Of a DNA stretch of 64,000 nt, positions 25,350 through 33,420 are shown in pieces. Source of the stretch: Ramlibacter albus (lineage in GTDB: Bacteria > Pseudomonadota > Gammaproteobacteria > Burkholderiales > Burkholderiaceae_C); contig NZ_JACORU010000013.1 of NCBI RefSeq assembly GCF_014297445.1, forward strand, positions 62,001 through 126,000, given 5' to 3'. Position 1 is the first letter of the stretch. Each line of letters starts with the position of its first letter. Below the pieces are notes generated by a model that saw only the letters and a list, made by a program, of their open reading frames with translations, made no database searches and had not been told where the DNA came from. A program made the translations under genes and the position numbers.

Positions 25350-26278
25350 CGGTACCCGCGACGCAGTTCGTCGATGCCCACTTCCACCTGTGGGACCTTG
25401 GGAAGAACTATTACCCCTGGCTCTCGGATGGCGACCGGCCGTCGGTGGTGAAGGACTTCTCGTCGCTGCGCCGCAATTACCTCGTGCAGGACTTCGACGC
25501 GGACGCCCGAACGCTCGCGCCGGCGATGGAGCGCGTCGCCGCGGTCCACATCCAGGCCGAGCATGACCCGAAAGACCACGTGCGCGAAACGGCGTGGCTG
25601 CAGTCGGTGGCGGACGATCCCGCGTCGCATGGCACGCCGCAGGCGATCGTCGCCAACGCCGACCTCGCCGCGCCCGATGCGCAGAAGGTGCTGGAAGCGC
25701 ACTTCGCCTTCCGCAACACGCGCGGCATCCGCCAGGCGTTGCACCGGCGGCTGCACACCTCACCGCGCTACGACCCGCTCGAAGACCCGGCGTTCCAGCG
25801 CAACTTCGGCTTGGTGCAGCGCTTCGGCCTCTCGTTCGACCTGCAGTTCTTCCAGGAGCAGGGCGAGGGTGTGGCCGCGCTCGTGCGAGCGCACCCGGGC
25901 GTGCAGTTCATCCTCACGCATTGCGGCATGCCGCTGTCCACCGAGGCGGAGTACCTCGCGCTGTGGCGGCGCAACCTGCAATCGCTCGCCGCGCTGCCGA
26001 ACGTGGCCGTGAAGATCTCGGGCTTCGGCCTGTGGGCTCCCGACTGGGACGTGGGCACCGTGCGAGACTTCGGAGGCTGCTGTCTCGACCTCTTCGGCGT
26101 GGCGCGCTGCATGCTGGCAAGCAATTTCCCCGTCGACCGCATCCACGCGACCTACGACCGCGTGTGGCTCAGCTATGCCGAGGCCTTTGCCGACCTGTCG
26201 CCTCATGAACGAGAGGCATTGTTTGCCGGCAACGCCCGCCGCTTCTACCGAATCGAACACACCAAGGACGCTTCATGA
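25346..26278 (+). CDS. Amidohydrolase family protein
   Basis: This 310-residue TIM-barrel hydrolase of the amidohydrolase_2 family begins TQFVDAHFHLWDLGKNYYPW, with the metal-binding His-X-His, and continues with HIQAEHD, FILTHCGMPL and VKISGFG. MLASNFPVDR near the C terminus replaces the usual GSDWP, so the Asp typical of this site is Asn. L-fuconolactonase and 2-pyrone-dicarboxylate lactonase are distant relatives. The ATG overlaps the Bug stop and the stop overlaps the GST start, so it is the middle of a tightly coupled trio. Confidence 0.83.
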   Translation: MTVPATQFVDAHFHLWDLGKNYYPWLSDGDRPSVVKDFSSLRRNYLVQDFDADARTLAPAMERVAAVHIQAEHDPKDHVRETAWLQSVADDPASHGTPQAIVANADLAAPDAQKVLEAHFAFRNTRGIRQALHRRLHTSPRYDPLEDPAFQRNFGLVQRFGLSFDLQFFQEQGEGVAALVRAHPGVQFILTHCGMPLSTEAEYLALWRRNLQSLAALPNVAVKISGFGLWAPDWDVGTVRDFGGCCLDLFGVARCMLASNFPVDRIHATYDRVWLSYAEAFADLSPHEREALFAGNARRFYRIEHTKDAS

Positions 26279-26910
26279 AACTGTTCACCACACCGGCATC
26301 GCCCTGGGTCCGGCGCTGTGTCGTCTCCATCAGCGAGCTGGGGCTCGACAACCGCGTCGAGCGCATCCCCACCAAGTGGCCGCACACCTGGGCGACGCAG
26401 ACCACCGAGTACGCGCCCGAGTTCGCCGCGGCCACGCCGGTCGCGCGCATCCCCGCACTCGTGACCGACGATGGCATCCGGCTCGTGGAGTCGCACGCGA
26501 TCTGCGACTACCTCAATGCGGAGCTGGGCGGCTACCGGCTGCTGCCGCAGTCGGGCCGCAAGCGCTGGGAGCTGATGTCGGTCATCTCCATCACGAGCGG
26601 CGCGCTGGAGGCGCAGATCAGCCGCCGCGCGGAGCTGCTGCGCCAGCCGCCCGTGCGCTCCGAAGATTTCATCCGCAAGATGCATGATCGCGAGCACCGC
26701 TGCTATGACGCCCTGGAGCAGATGACGGATGCGTTCACCGCCGACGTCGACCTCGCGCAGATCACGCTGGCCTGCGCGCTGAGCTACCACGACTTCCGCT
26801 TCAAGGAAGACTGGCGCAGTGGCAAGCCGAAATTGACGCAATGGTTCGAGCGCTTCATCCAGCGGCCCTCCATGCAGGCCACGATGCCCACCGAAACCCC
26901 GCAGCACTAG
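26275..26910 (+). CDS. Glutathione S-transferase family protein
   Basis: This 211-residue protein has the GST layout: an N-terminal thioredoxin-like domain (KLFTTPASPWVRRCVVSISE with the Ser/Trp site region, TPVARIPALV with the conserved cis-Pro, and LVESHAICDYLNAELGG) and a helical C-terminal domain. It is coupled by a four-base overlap to the amidohydrolase. GSTs in aromatic or lactone catabolism act in isomerisation, dehalogenation or ether cleavage; nothing here decides which. A Bug gene follows after 11 bases. Confidence 0.88.
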   Translation: MKLFTTPASPWVRRCVVSISELGLDNRVERIPTKWPHTWATQTTEYAPEFAAATPVARIPALVTDDGIRLVESHAICDYLNAELGGYRLLPQSGRKRWELMSVISITSGALEAQISRRAELLRQPPVRSEDFIRKMHDREHRCYDALEQMTDAFTADVDLAQITLACALSYHDFRFKEDWRSGKPKLTQWFERFIQRPSMQATMPTETPQH

Positions 26911-26921
26911 AAAGAAAAAAG

Positions 26922-27893
26922 ATGCATCGCCGAACCCTCCTCGCCGCCACCGCCGCTGCCGCGGCCGCCACGCTGGGCCTGCCCGCCCGTGCGCAGGCCT
27001 ATCCGAACCGCCCCGTGAAGATCATCCTGGGCCTCGCGCCCGGCGCGAGCACGGACGCGGGCACGCGTTTGCTCGCACAGCACCTGCAGGAAGTGACGGG
27101 GCAGACGTTCGTGGTCGAGAACCGCCCCGGCGCGGGCAGCACCATCGGCGCCGCGGCCGTGGCATCCGCGCCGGCCGACGGCTACACGCTGTTCATGGGC
27201 ACGGGCAGCTACGCGACGAGCGCGGCGCTGTACCCGAACCTGTCGTTCGACCCCGTCAAGTCGTTCAAGCCGATCACGCAGCTCAACCGCTTTCCTTCGG
27301 CGATCGGTGTCGATGCCAAGTCGGACATCAAGTCGCTGCCGCAGCTGATCGAGATGGCGAAGGCCAAGCCGGGCACGATCTCTTTCGCGTCGACGGGCCA
27401 CGGCGGCCAGACGCACTTCGCGGGCGAACTGTTCCAGCAGATCACCGGCACCAAGCTCATCCACGTGCCCTACAAGGGCGGCGGCCCTGCGCTGCAGGAC
27501 GTGATCGCGGGCCGCGTGCCCTTGATCTTCGTCGACCTGTTCACGCTGCTGCCGCACTGGCGGCAGGGCACGGTGCGCATCCTCGCGGTGACGGGCAACA
27601 AGCGCGCCGATGCGGCGCCGGACATTCCCACCGCGCAGGAGCAGGGCGTGCGTGGCTTCGAAGTGGTGGCATGGCTCGGCCTCTTCGCGCCGGCTGGCAC
27701 GCCCGACTCGGTGGTCGAGTACATCCACAAGGCGGTGGCCACGGTCGGCAAGCGCGAGGCTTTCATCAAGCGCATGGCGGACAGCGGCGCGGAAGTGGTG
27801 GCCAGCACGCCGGCCGAGTTCTCGCAGTTCTTCCAGAAGGAAGTGGACCTCTACAAGCGCGTCGCGCAGGCGGCCCACATCAAGCTGGAGTAA
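26922..27893 (+). CDS. Bug-family tripartite tricarboxylate transporter substrate-binding protein
   Basis: This 323-residue binding protein starts with HRRTLLAATAAAAAATLG, a twin-arginine-like or Sec signal that ends near PARAQA. The mature protein shows YPNRPVKIILGLAPGASTD, DGYTLFMG and HVPYKGGGPALQDVIAGRV. AAAGAAAAAAG precedes the ATG. It is the last gene before a 97-base gap that holds a long palindrome, so transcription may end or be reset here. Ligand unknown. Confidence 0.9.
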   Translation: MHRRTLLAATAAAAAATLGLPARAQAYPNRPVKIILGLAPGASTDAGTRLLAQHLQEVTGQTFVVENRPGAGSTIGAAAVASAPADGYTLFMGTGSYATSAALYPNLSFDPVKSFKPITQLNRFPSAIGVDAKSDIKSLPQLIEMAKAKPGTISFASTGHGGQTHFAGELFQQITGTKLIHVPYKGGGPALQDVIAGRVPLIFVDLFTLLPHWRQGTVRILAVTGNKRADAAPDIPTAQEQGVRGFEVVAWLGLFAPAGTPDSVVEYIHKAVATVGKREAFIKRMADSGAEVVASTPAEFSQFFQKEVDLYKRVAQAAHIKLE

Positions 27894-27935
27894 GCAACTC
27901 GCGTTAGCGCTTTTGGAGCGGGTGGAAACACCAGC

Positions 27936-27957
27936 TTTGCATGCAGCTGCATGCAAA
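27936..27957. promoter_or_regulatory. 22-bp perfect palindrome, candidate operator of the hyuAB-gntR operon
   Basis: The half-site TTTGCATGCAG (27936-27946) is followed without spacer by its exact reverse complement, ending at 27957. It lies 33 bases before the TTG start of the fused hyuAB gene. FCD-type GntR regulators bind short palindromes of this kind, and such a regulator is encoded two genes on at 31758, so this is its most likely operator (inference). Confidence 0.6.
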
Positions 27958-27990
27958 CCTACGATGGGCCGAACGTCACCGGAGACTGAA

Positions 27991-30900
27991 TTGACCATCG
28001 GCATCGGCTGCGACATCGGCGGCACCTTCACCGACCTCCTGCTCATCGACGAAACCACGGGCACGGCCCACGTCGAGAAAGTCCTCACCACGCCGGACGA
28101 TCCGTCGCGCGCCATCGAGACCGGGCTGCGCAGCCTGGACGCGATGGCGCCGGGCACGGTGCGCGAAGCGGCGATGCTGGTGCACGGCACCACGCTCGTC
28201 ATCAACGCGGTGATCGAGCGCAAGGGCGCGCGCACCGGCCTCATCACAACGCGGGGCTTTCGCGACGTGCTGGAGATCGGCCGCGAGAAGCGCTACGACG
28301 GCAACGACCTGCAGATCCGCTTCCCCGAGCCGCTGGTGACGCGGCCGCTGCGCACCGAAGTCGACGAGCGCGTGCACACGTCGGGCCGCGTGCTCACGCC
28401 CCTGGACGAGGCCACGGTGGAAGCGGCCGTGAAGAAGCTCGTCGACGGCGGCGTGCAATCGATTGCCGTGTGCCTGCTCAACTCCTTCGCGAACCCGGCG
28501 CATGAAGTGCGCGTGGGTGAGATCGCGGCGCGCGTGGCGCCGGACATCCCGGTGACGCTGTCGCACCAGGTGCTGCGCGAGCTGAAGGAATACGAGCGCA
28601 CGACGACGACGGTGATCAATGCGTACGCGAAGCCGGTGGTGGACCGCTACCTGCAGCGGCTCGACGGCCGCCTGCACGACGTGGGCTTCGGCGGCGAGTT
28701 CCTGCTGATGCAATCGAGCGGTGGCCTCAACTCGGCCGCGATGGCGCGGCAATTCCCGGTGCAGATCATCGAGTCGGGCCCGGCGGCCGGGATGATCGGT
28801 GCGGCGCACTACGCGCGGCTCGCCGGCTTCGACAAGGTGCTCGCCTTCGACATGGGCGGCACCACCGCCAAGATGTGCCTCGTGATGCAAGGCCGCGTGG
28901 GCCGCGTGAACGAGCTGGAAGTGGACCGCGTGCACCGCTTCAAGCGCGGCAGCGGCATCCCGGTGCGCGTGCCCGTCGTGGACCTGATGGAGATCGGCGC
29001 GGGCGGCGGCAGCATCGCGAAGGTGAGCGCCAAGGGCACGATGGAAGTGGGCCCCGAGAGCGCGTCCGCGATGCCGGGGCCGGTGAGCTACGGACAGGGC
29101 GGCACGGAGCCCACGGTGTCCGACGCGGACCTCGTGCTCGGCTACCTCAATCCCTCGTACTTCCTCGGCGGCCGCATGCCGCTGGACCGCGAGAAGGCCG
29201 CGGCCGCCATCGAGATCGAGCTGGGCATCCCGCTGGGGCTGAGCACCGAGAAGGCCGCATGGGGCATCCACAGCCTCGTGAACGAGAACATGGCGAGCGC
29301 CGCGAAGGTGTACGTCGCGGAGAAGGGCGAGAGCCCGAGCAGCTGCGCGATCGTCGCCTTCGGCGGCGCGGGGCCGGTGCATGCGTACGACCTCGCGCGG
29401 CGCATCGGCGCGCGCACGGTGGTGATTCCGCCGCGCGCGGGTGTGGCTTCCGCGTTCGGCATGCTGATCGCGCCCGCGTCGTACGACACGGTCCGCACGC
29501 ATCGCACGCGCGCCCGCAAGGCAGACGCCGCGCAGCTGGAACCCGTGTACGCGCAGATGCAGGACGAAGCGCGCGCGGGTTTGCCCAAGAGCGCGAAGCC
29601 CGAGTCGGTGTGGTTCGAGCGTTCCGCCGACGTGCGCTACGTGGGGCAGGGCTATGACGTGTCCGTGCCCGTGACGCCGCAGATGCTGAAGCAGGGGGCA
29701 CTCGAGCCGGCCCTGCGCGCAGCCTTCAACGAGGTCTACCTCAAGCTCTACGGCCGCGTGTTCGACGAGCTGGAGCTGGAGGTCATGAGCCTGCGCGTGA
29801 CCGCGTTCGCTCCCGGCAAGACCTTTGCCGATGCGGCCCCCGTGCCGAAGGACGGCACCGTCGCGGCGGCCGCGCGCCGCGATGCGTGGTGCCCCGTGAG
29901 CGAGGCCTTCGTCGAGCACGCGGTGTATCACCGCGCCGCGCTGCCGGCCGGTGCCACGGTGCAGGGCCCCGCCATCGTCGAAGAGCCCGAGTCCACCACC
30001 ATCGTCGGCAAGGGCGCGACGATGACGGTCGACGCGAGCGGCAGCCTCGTCGTGCGCGTGCCCGACCTGCAGGTGCGCGCCACGGGCGGCGGCCGCATCG
30101 ATGCGGTGACTCTGGAGATGCTGTGGCGGCGCCTCGGCTCCTCGGTGGACGAACTGGCCGCGGCGCTCGTGCGCACGTCCTTCTCCTCCGTGATCCGCGA
30201 CGTGAACGACTACGCCTGCGGCGTGTTCGACGCGCAGGCGCGTTTGCTCGTGCGCTCGACCGACAGCACGCCCGGCATCGCGGGCGGCCTCGCGCCGATG
30301 CTCAAGCACATGCTGGAGAAGATCCCGCCGCACACCCTGCGCGAAGGCGACGTGCTGATCGGCAACGACCCGTGGCACGGCAGCGGCCACCACAACGACA
30401 TCTTCGTGGTCACCCCGGCCTTCCATGAAGGACGGTTGATCGGCTTCGACGCCTGCTCGGCCCACCACGTCGATATCGGCGGCCGCCGCGCGACCACGGA
30501 AAGCCGCGACAACTACGAAGAGGGCCTGCGCATCCCGGTGTCGCGCCTGTACAAGGCCGGCGAGCCCAACGAGGATGTGTTCGCCTTCATCGCGAGCAAC
30601 GTGCGGCTCGCGGAGACCGTGCTCGGCGACCTGCGCGCGCAGTGCGCTGCCAACCACGTGGGCTGCGAGCGCCTGCGCGAGCTGTGCGTGGAGCAGGGCT
30701 GGGCCGACTTCCAGCCGCTGGCCGACGAGATCATCCGCCGCAGCGAGGAACTGGCACGCGCGGAGATCGAGCGCATCCCCGACGGCCAGTACGTGCACGA
30801 AGCGCCGATCGAGGTGATCGACGGCCAGGCGATCCGCCTGAAGGTGACGGTGACCGTCAAGGGCGACGAGCTCACCGTGGACTACTCGGGTAGCTCGCCG

Positions 30901-31761
30901 CAGGTGCGCCCGGCGGTGAACTGCACGATCCGCTACACCGCGGCCTACTCGATGTTCGCCGTGCTCGCGCTGCTGAACCTGCCCGTGCAAGGCAACGACG
31001 GCTCGATGCGGCCGATCCGCATCGTGGCGGAAGAGGGCAGCGTGGTGAACGCGAAGTTCCCGGCGCCGGTGTTCGCACGCACCAGCATCGGCAACTTCAT
31101 CCCGGAGACGATCTTCAGTGCACTGGCACCGGCGCTCCCGGACCGCGTGGTCGCCGCATCGGGCTCCACGCCGCTGTGGGCGCAGTACATCTTCGGCAAG
31201 CGGCGCGACGGCACGAGCTTCGCGCCGCTGAATGCGGCCAACGGCGGTCTCGGCGCACGCGCAGGCCAGGATGGCGTGTCGTGCCTGACCTTCCCGGTCA
31301 ACATCGGCAACACGCCGGTGGAGATCCTCGAAAGCGACATCCCCGCGCTGGTGAAACGCCGCGAGCTGTGGGAAGACTCCGCCGGCGCGGGCCGTTTCCG
31401 CGGCGGGCTCGGCCAGCGCTTCGAGATGGTGGTGCTCGACGGCGACATCGGCCCCGACGGCAACTTCCTCATCGGGTTCCGGGGCGGGCGCTATTTCTTC
31501 CCGGTGCCCGGGCTGCTCGGTGGGGCGGACGGCCCCAACGGCCGGCTCGTCATCAACGGCAAGGTGGCCACAGGCGGTGGCGATGCCTCGGTGCCGCCGG
31601 GCGGCACGATGCTCTGCGAAATCCCCGGCGGCGCAGGCCTCGGCGACCCGCGAGAGCGATCGCGCGAGCTGATCGAACGCGACATCGCGTACGGCTACAT
31701 CTCCGAGCAGAAGGCCCGCGAAGCCTACGGCTGGGAGCGCGCCGTCGAGGCCGCGAAGTGA
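27991..31761 (+). CDS. Fused hydantoinase/oxoprolinase HyuA-HyuB
   Basis: The 1256-residue protein joins HyuA (residues 1 to about 690) and HyuB (about 700-1256) in one chain, like 5-oxoprolinases. The N terminus has the ATP-binding phosphate loop CDIGGTFTD (residues 7-15). Further HyuA blocks are VHGTTLVINAVIERKGA, SSGGLNSAAMA and FGGAGPVHAYDL; HyuB blocks are GDVLIGNDPW, GSGHHNDIF and IPGGAGLGDP. It should hydrolyse or carboxylate a cyclic amide or ketone with ATP. TTG at 27991 is taken as the start because GGAG stands six bases before it; an in-frame ATG at 27964 has no such site. Its stop overlaps the gntR GTG. Confidence 0.9.
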   Translation: MTIGIGCDIGGTFTDLLLIDETTGTAHVEKVLTTPDDPSRAIETGLRSLDAMAPGTVREAAMLVHGTTLVINAVIERKGARTGLITTRGFRDVLEIGREKRYDGNDLQIRFPEPLVTRPLRTEVDERVHTSGRVLTPLDEATVEAAVKKLVDGGVQSIAVCLLNSFANPAHEVRVGEIAARVAPDIPVTLSHQVLRELKEYERTTTTVINAYAKPVVDRYLQRLDGRLHDVGFGGEFLLMQSSGGLNSAAMARQFPVQIIESGPAAGMIGAAHYARLAGFDKVLAFDMGGTTAKMCLVMQGRVGRVNELEVDRVHRFKRGSGIPVRVPVVDLMEIGAGGGSIAKVSAKGTMEVGPESASAMPGPVSYGQGGTEPTVSDADLVLGYLNPSYFLGGRMPLDREKAAAAIEIELGIPLGLSTEKAAWGIHSLVNENMASAAKVYVAEKGESPSSCAIVAFGGAGPVHAYDLARRIGARTVVIPPRAGVASAFGMLIAPASYDTVRTHRTRARKADAAQLEPVYAQMQDEARAGLPKSAKPESVWFERSADVRYVGQGYDVSVPVTPQMLKQGALEPALRAAFNEVYLKLYGRVFDELELEVMSLRVTAFAPGKTFADAAPVPKDGTVAAAARRDAWCPVSEAFVEHAVYHRAALPAGATVQGPAIVEEPESTTIVGKGATMTVDASGSLVVRVPDLQVRATGGGRIDAVTLEMLWRRLGSSVDELAAALVRTSFSSVIRDVNDYACGVFDAQARLLVRSTDSTPGIAGGLAPMLKHMLEKIPPHTLREGDVLIGNDPWHGSGHHNDIFVVTPAFHEGRLIGFDACSAHHVDIGGRRATTESRDNYEEGLRIPVSRLYKAGEPNEDVFAFIASNVRLAETVLGDLRAQCAANHVGCERLRELCVEQGWADFQPLADEIIRRSEELARAEIERIPDGQYVHEAPIEVIDGQAIRLKVTVTVKGDELTVDYSGSSPQVRPAVNCTIRYTAAYSMFAVLALLNLPVQGNDGSMRPIRIVAEEGSVVNAKFPAPVFARTSIGNFIPETIFSALAPALPDRVVAASGSTPLWAQYIFGKRRDGTSFAPLNAANGGLGARAGQDGVSCLTFPVNIGNTPVEILESDIPALVKRRELWEDSAGAGRFRGGLGQRFEMVVLDGDIGPDGNFLIGFRGGRYFFPVPGLLGGADGPNGRLVINGKVATGGGDASVPPGGTMLCEIPGGAGLGDPRERSRELIERDIAYGYISEQKAREAYGWERAVEAAK

Positions 31762-32429
31762 CCGGCGAGGAACTGCCCCGCCCGCTGCGCAAGGGCTCGC
31801 GCGTGGGCATCGTGTGCGAGACGATCACCAACGCCATCCGCGAAGGCAAGCTGCGCCCGGGCGAGCGCTTACGCGAGCACGAGCTCGCAGAATGGCTCGG
31901 CGTGAGCCGCACCCCGATCCGCGAAGCGCTCAAGCGCCTCGAAGTGCAAGGCCTCGTGAACCCGGCTGCCGACGGCATGATGGTGACGACGCTGTCGCCG
32001 CAGCAGGTGACGGAGCTGTACACCGCGTGGGCCGAACTCGAAGGTGTGGCCGCTCGCCAGGCCGCACTGCACGCGCGCCCCGCGGACATCCGCCTGATGC
32101 GCAGCATCTGCGAGCAGTGGAGCCCCGACCTCACGCCCGAGCGCCTCGGCACGCTCAACCACCGGTTGCACCAGGCGATATACGCCGCGTCGTGCAACAC
32201 CTTCCTGCAGCGCTCGCTCGAAGGCATCGAGAACGCGGTCGCGCTGCTGGGCGTGCAAACCTACACCTATGCGCAGCGCCGCGAGGTGGCCGGTGCGGAG
32301 CACCTCGCCATCGTCGACGCGATCGCGCGGCGGGACGCCGAGGCCGCGTCGGCCGCGGCATCGAGTCATATCGAGCAAGCGGAAAAGATCAGGTTCCTCG
32401 TAGTCGGGCAGCGCCCACCCACTCTCTGA
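31758..32429 (+). CDS. GntR-family (FCD) transcriptional regulator
   Basis: This 223-residue regulator has an N-terminal winged helix (ITNAIREGKLRPGERL, then EWLGVSRTPIREALKRLEVQ) and a C-terminal all-helical FCD effector domain with metal-ligand-like His residues (NHRLHQAIYAA, AEHLAIVDAI). The GTG start overlaps the hyuAB stop (GTGA), so regulator and enzyme are made together. It probably represses the operon by binding the palindrome at 27936-27957 and is released by the substrate or an intermediate (inference from position and family). Confidence 0.88.
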   Translation: MTGEELPRPLRKGSRVGIVCETITNAIREGKLRPGERLREHELAEWLGVSRTPIREALKRLEVQGLVNPAADGMMVTTLSPQQVTELYTAWAELEGVAARQAALHARPADIRLMRSICEQWSPDLTPERLGTLNHRLHQAIYAASCNTFLQRSLEGIENAVALLGVQTYTYAQRREVAGAEHLAIVDAIARRDAEAASAAASSHIEQAEKIRFLVVGQRPPTL

Positions 32430-32440
32430 AAGGCAGTCCC

Positions 32441-33418
32441 ATGAAAAGACGTCTCGTGCTCCAGGCAGGAACCGCCCTCGCAGGGCTCTCGGCGTCGGGC
32501 CTCGCGCTCGCGCAGCAGTACCCGAGCCGGCCGATCAAGCTGGTGGTGCCCTGGCCCGCGGCGGGCGTGACGGACATCGTCGCGCGCGTCGTCGGCGAGA
32601 AGCTGCAGGCCGAGCTGGGCCAGCCCGTCGTCGTGGAGAACAAGGCCGGCGCCAATGGCTTCATCGGCACCGAGTACGTCGCCAAGGCCGCGCCCGACGG
32701 CTACACGCTGCTGCTGATGACGACCAGCACGCACGTGGTCGCGCCCAACCTGTATCGCAAGCTGCCCTACGACCCGATCAAGGACTTCGCGCCGATCTCG
32801 CAGATCACGGCCGCGCCGACGATCATGGTCGCGCCGCCGAATTCGCCGCACAAGGATGTGGCGGCTTTGATCGCGTACGCGAAGGCGAACCCGAAGAAAC
32901 TGAACTACGCGACATACGGCGCAGGCGGCAGCTCGCAACTCGCCGCGGCGCTGTTCATGCAGGCTGCCGACATCGACATGACGCCGATCCCGTACAAGGG
33001 TTCCGCGCCCGCGATCGTCGGCTTGATGGCGGGCGAATGCGACGTGTTCTTCGACTCCATCCCCGCGTCGCTCGGCCACGTGAAGAACGGCAAGCTCAAG
33101 GCGCTGGCGGTGACGAGCCAGAAGCGCGTGGAAGCGGCACCGGAGATCCCCACCGTGGCCGAGACCTTCCCCGGTTTCGAGTTCATCGTGTGGCAGGGCG
33201 TCGAAGCACCGGCCGGTACGCCGAAGGCCGTGGTGGACCGCCTGAGCGCGGCGATCATCAAGGTGATCGACCAACCCGAGGTGAAGGCCAAGTTCAACGG
33301 CCTCGGCGCGATGGGCGTGAGCAGCCCGACGCCCGAGCACCTCGCGCAGCAGAAGGTGCGCGAGAAGGACAAGATGGGCACCGTGATCAAGCGGGCCAAC
33401 ATCGGCTACCTCGACTAG
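32441..33418 (+). CDS. Bug-family tripartite tricarboxylate transporter substrate-binding protein
   Basis: This 325-residue binding protein has a signal peptide ending in GLALAQ. The mature part shows YPSRPIKLVVPWPAAGVTD, DGYTLLLM and PIPYKGSAPAIVGLMAGEC. AAAGGCAG precedes the ATG, as in the Bug gene at 2557, which also follows a hyuB gene. So both HyuAB units have a Bug gene close downstream, which supports import of the HyuAB substrate by a Bug-type system. No TctA/TctB genes are present. Confidence 0.92.
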   Translation: MKRRLVLQAGTALAGLSASGLALAQQYPSRPIKLVVPWPAAGVTDIVARVVGEKLQAELGQPVVVENKAGANGFIGTEYVAKAAPDGYTLLLMTTSTHVVAPNLYRKLPYDPIKDFAPISQITAAPTIMVAPPNSPHKDVAALIAYAKANPKKLNYATYGAGGSSQLAAALFMQAADIDMTPIPYKGSAPAIVGLMAGECDVFFDSIPASLGHVKNGKLKALAVTSQKRVEAAPEIPTVAETFPGFEFIVWQGVEAPAGTPKAVVDRLSAAIIKVIDQPEVKAKFNGLGAMGVSSPTPEHLAQQKVREKDKMGTVIKRANIGYLD

Positions 33419-33420
33419 CC

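Noticed and set aside
27976..30990. A 1004-codon open frame on the minus strand opposite the fused hyuAB gene
   Set aside because: Same reason: composition is His/Arg/Ala-rich and unlike a folded protein, and the opposite strand encodes the HyuA-HyuB fusion.
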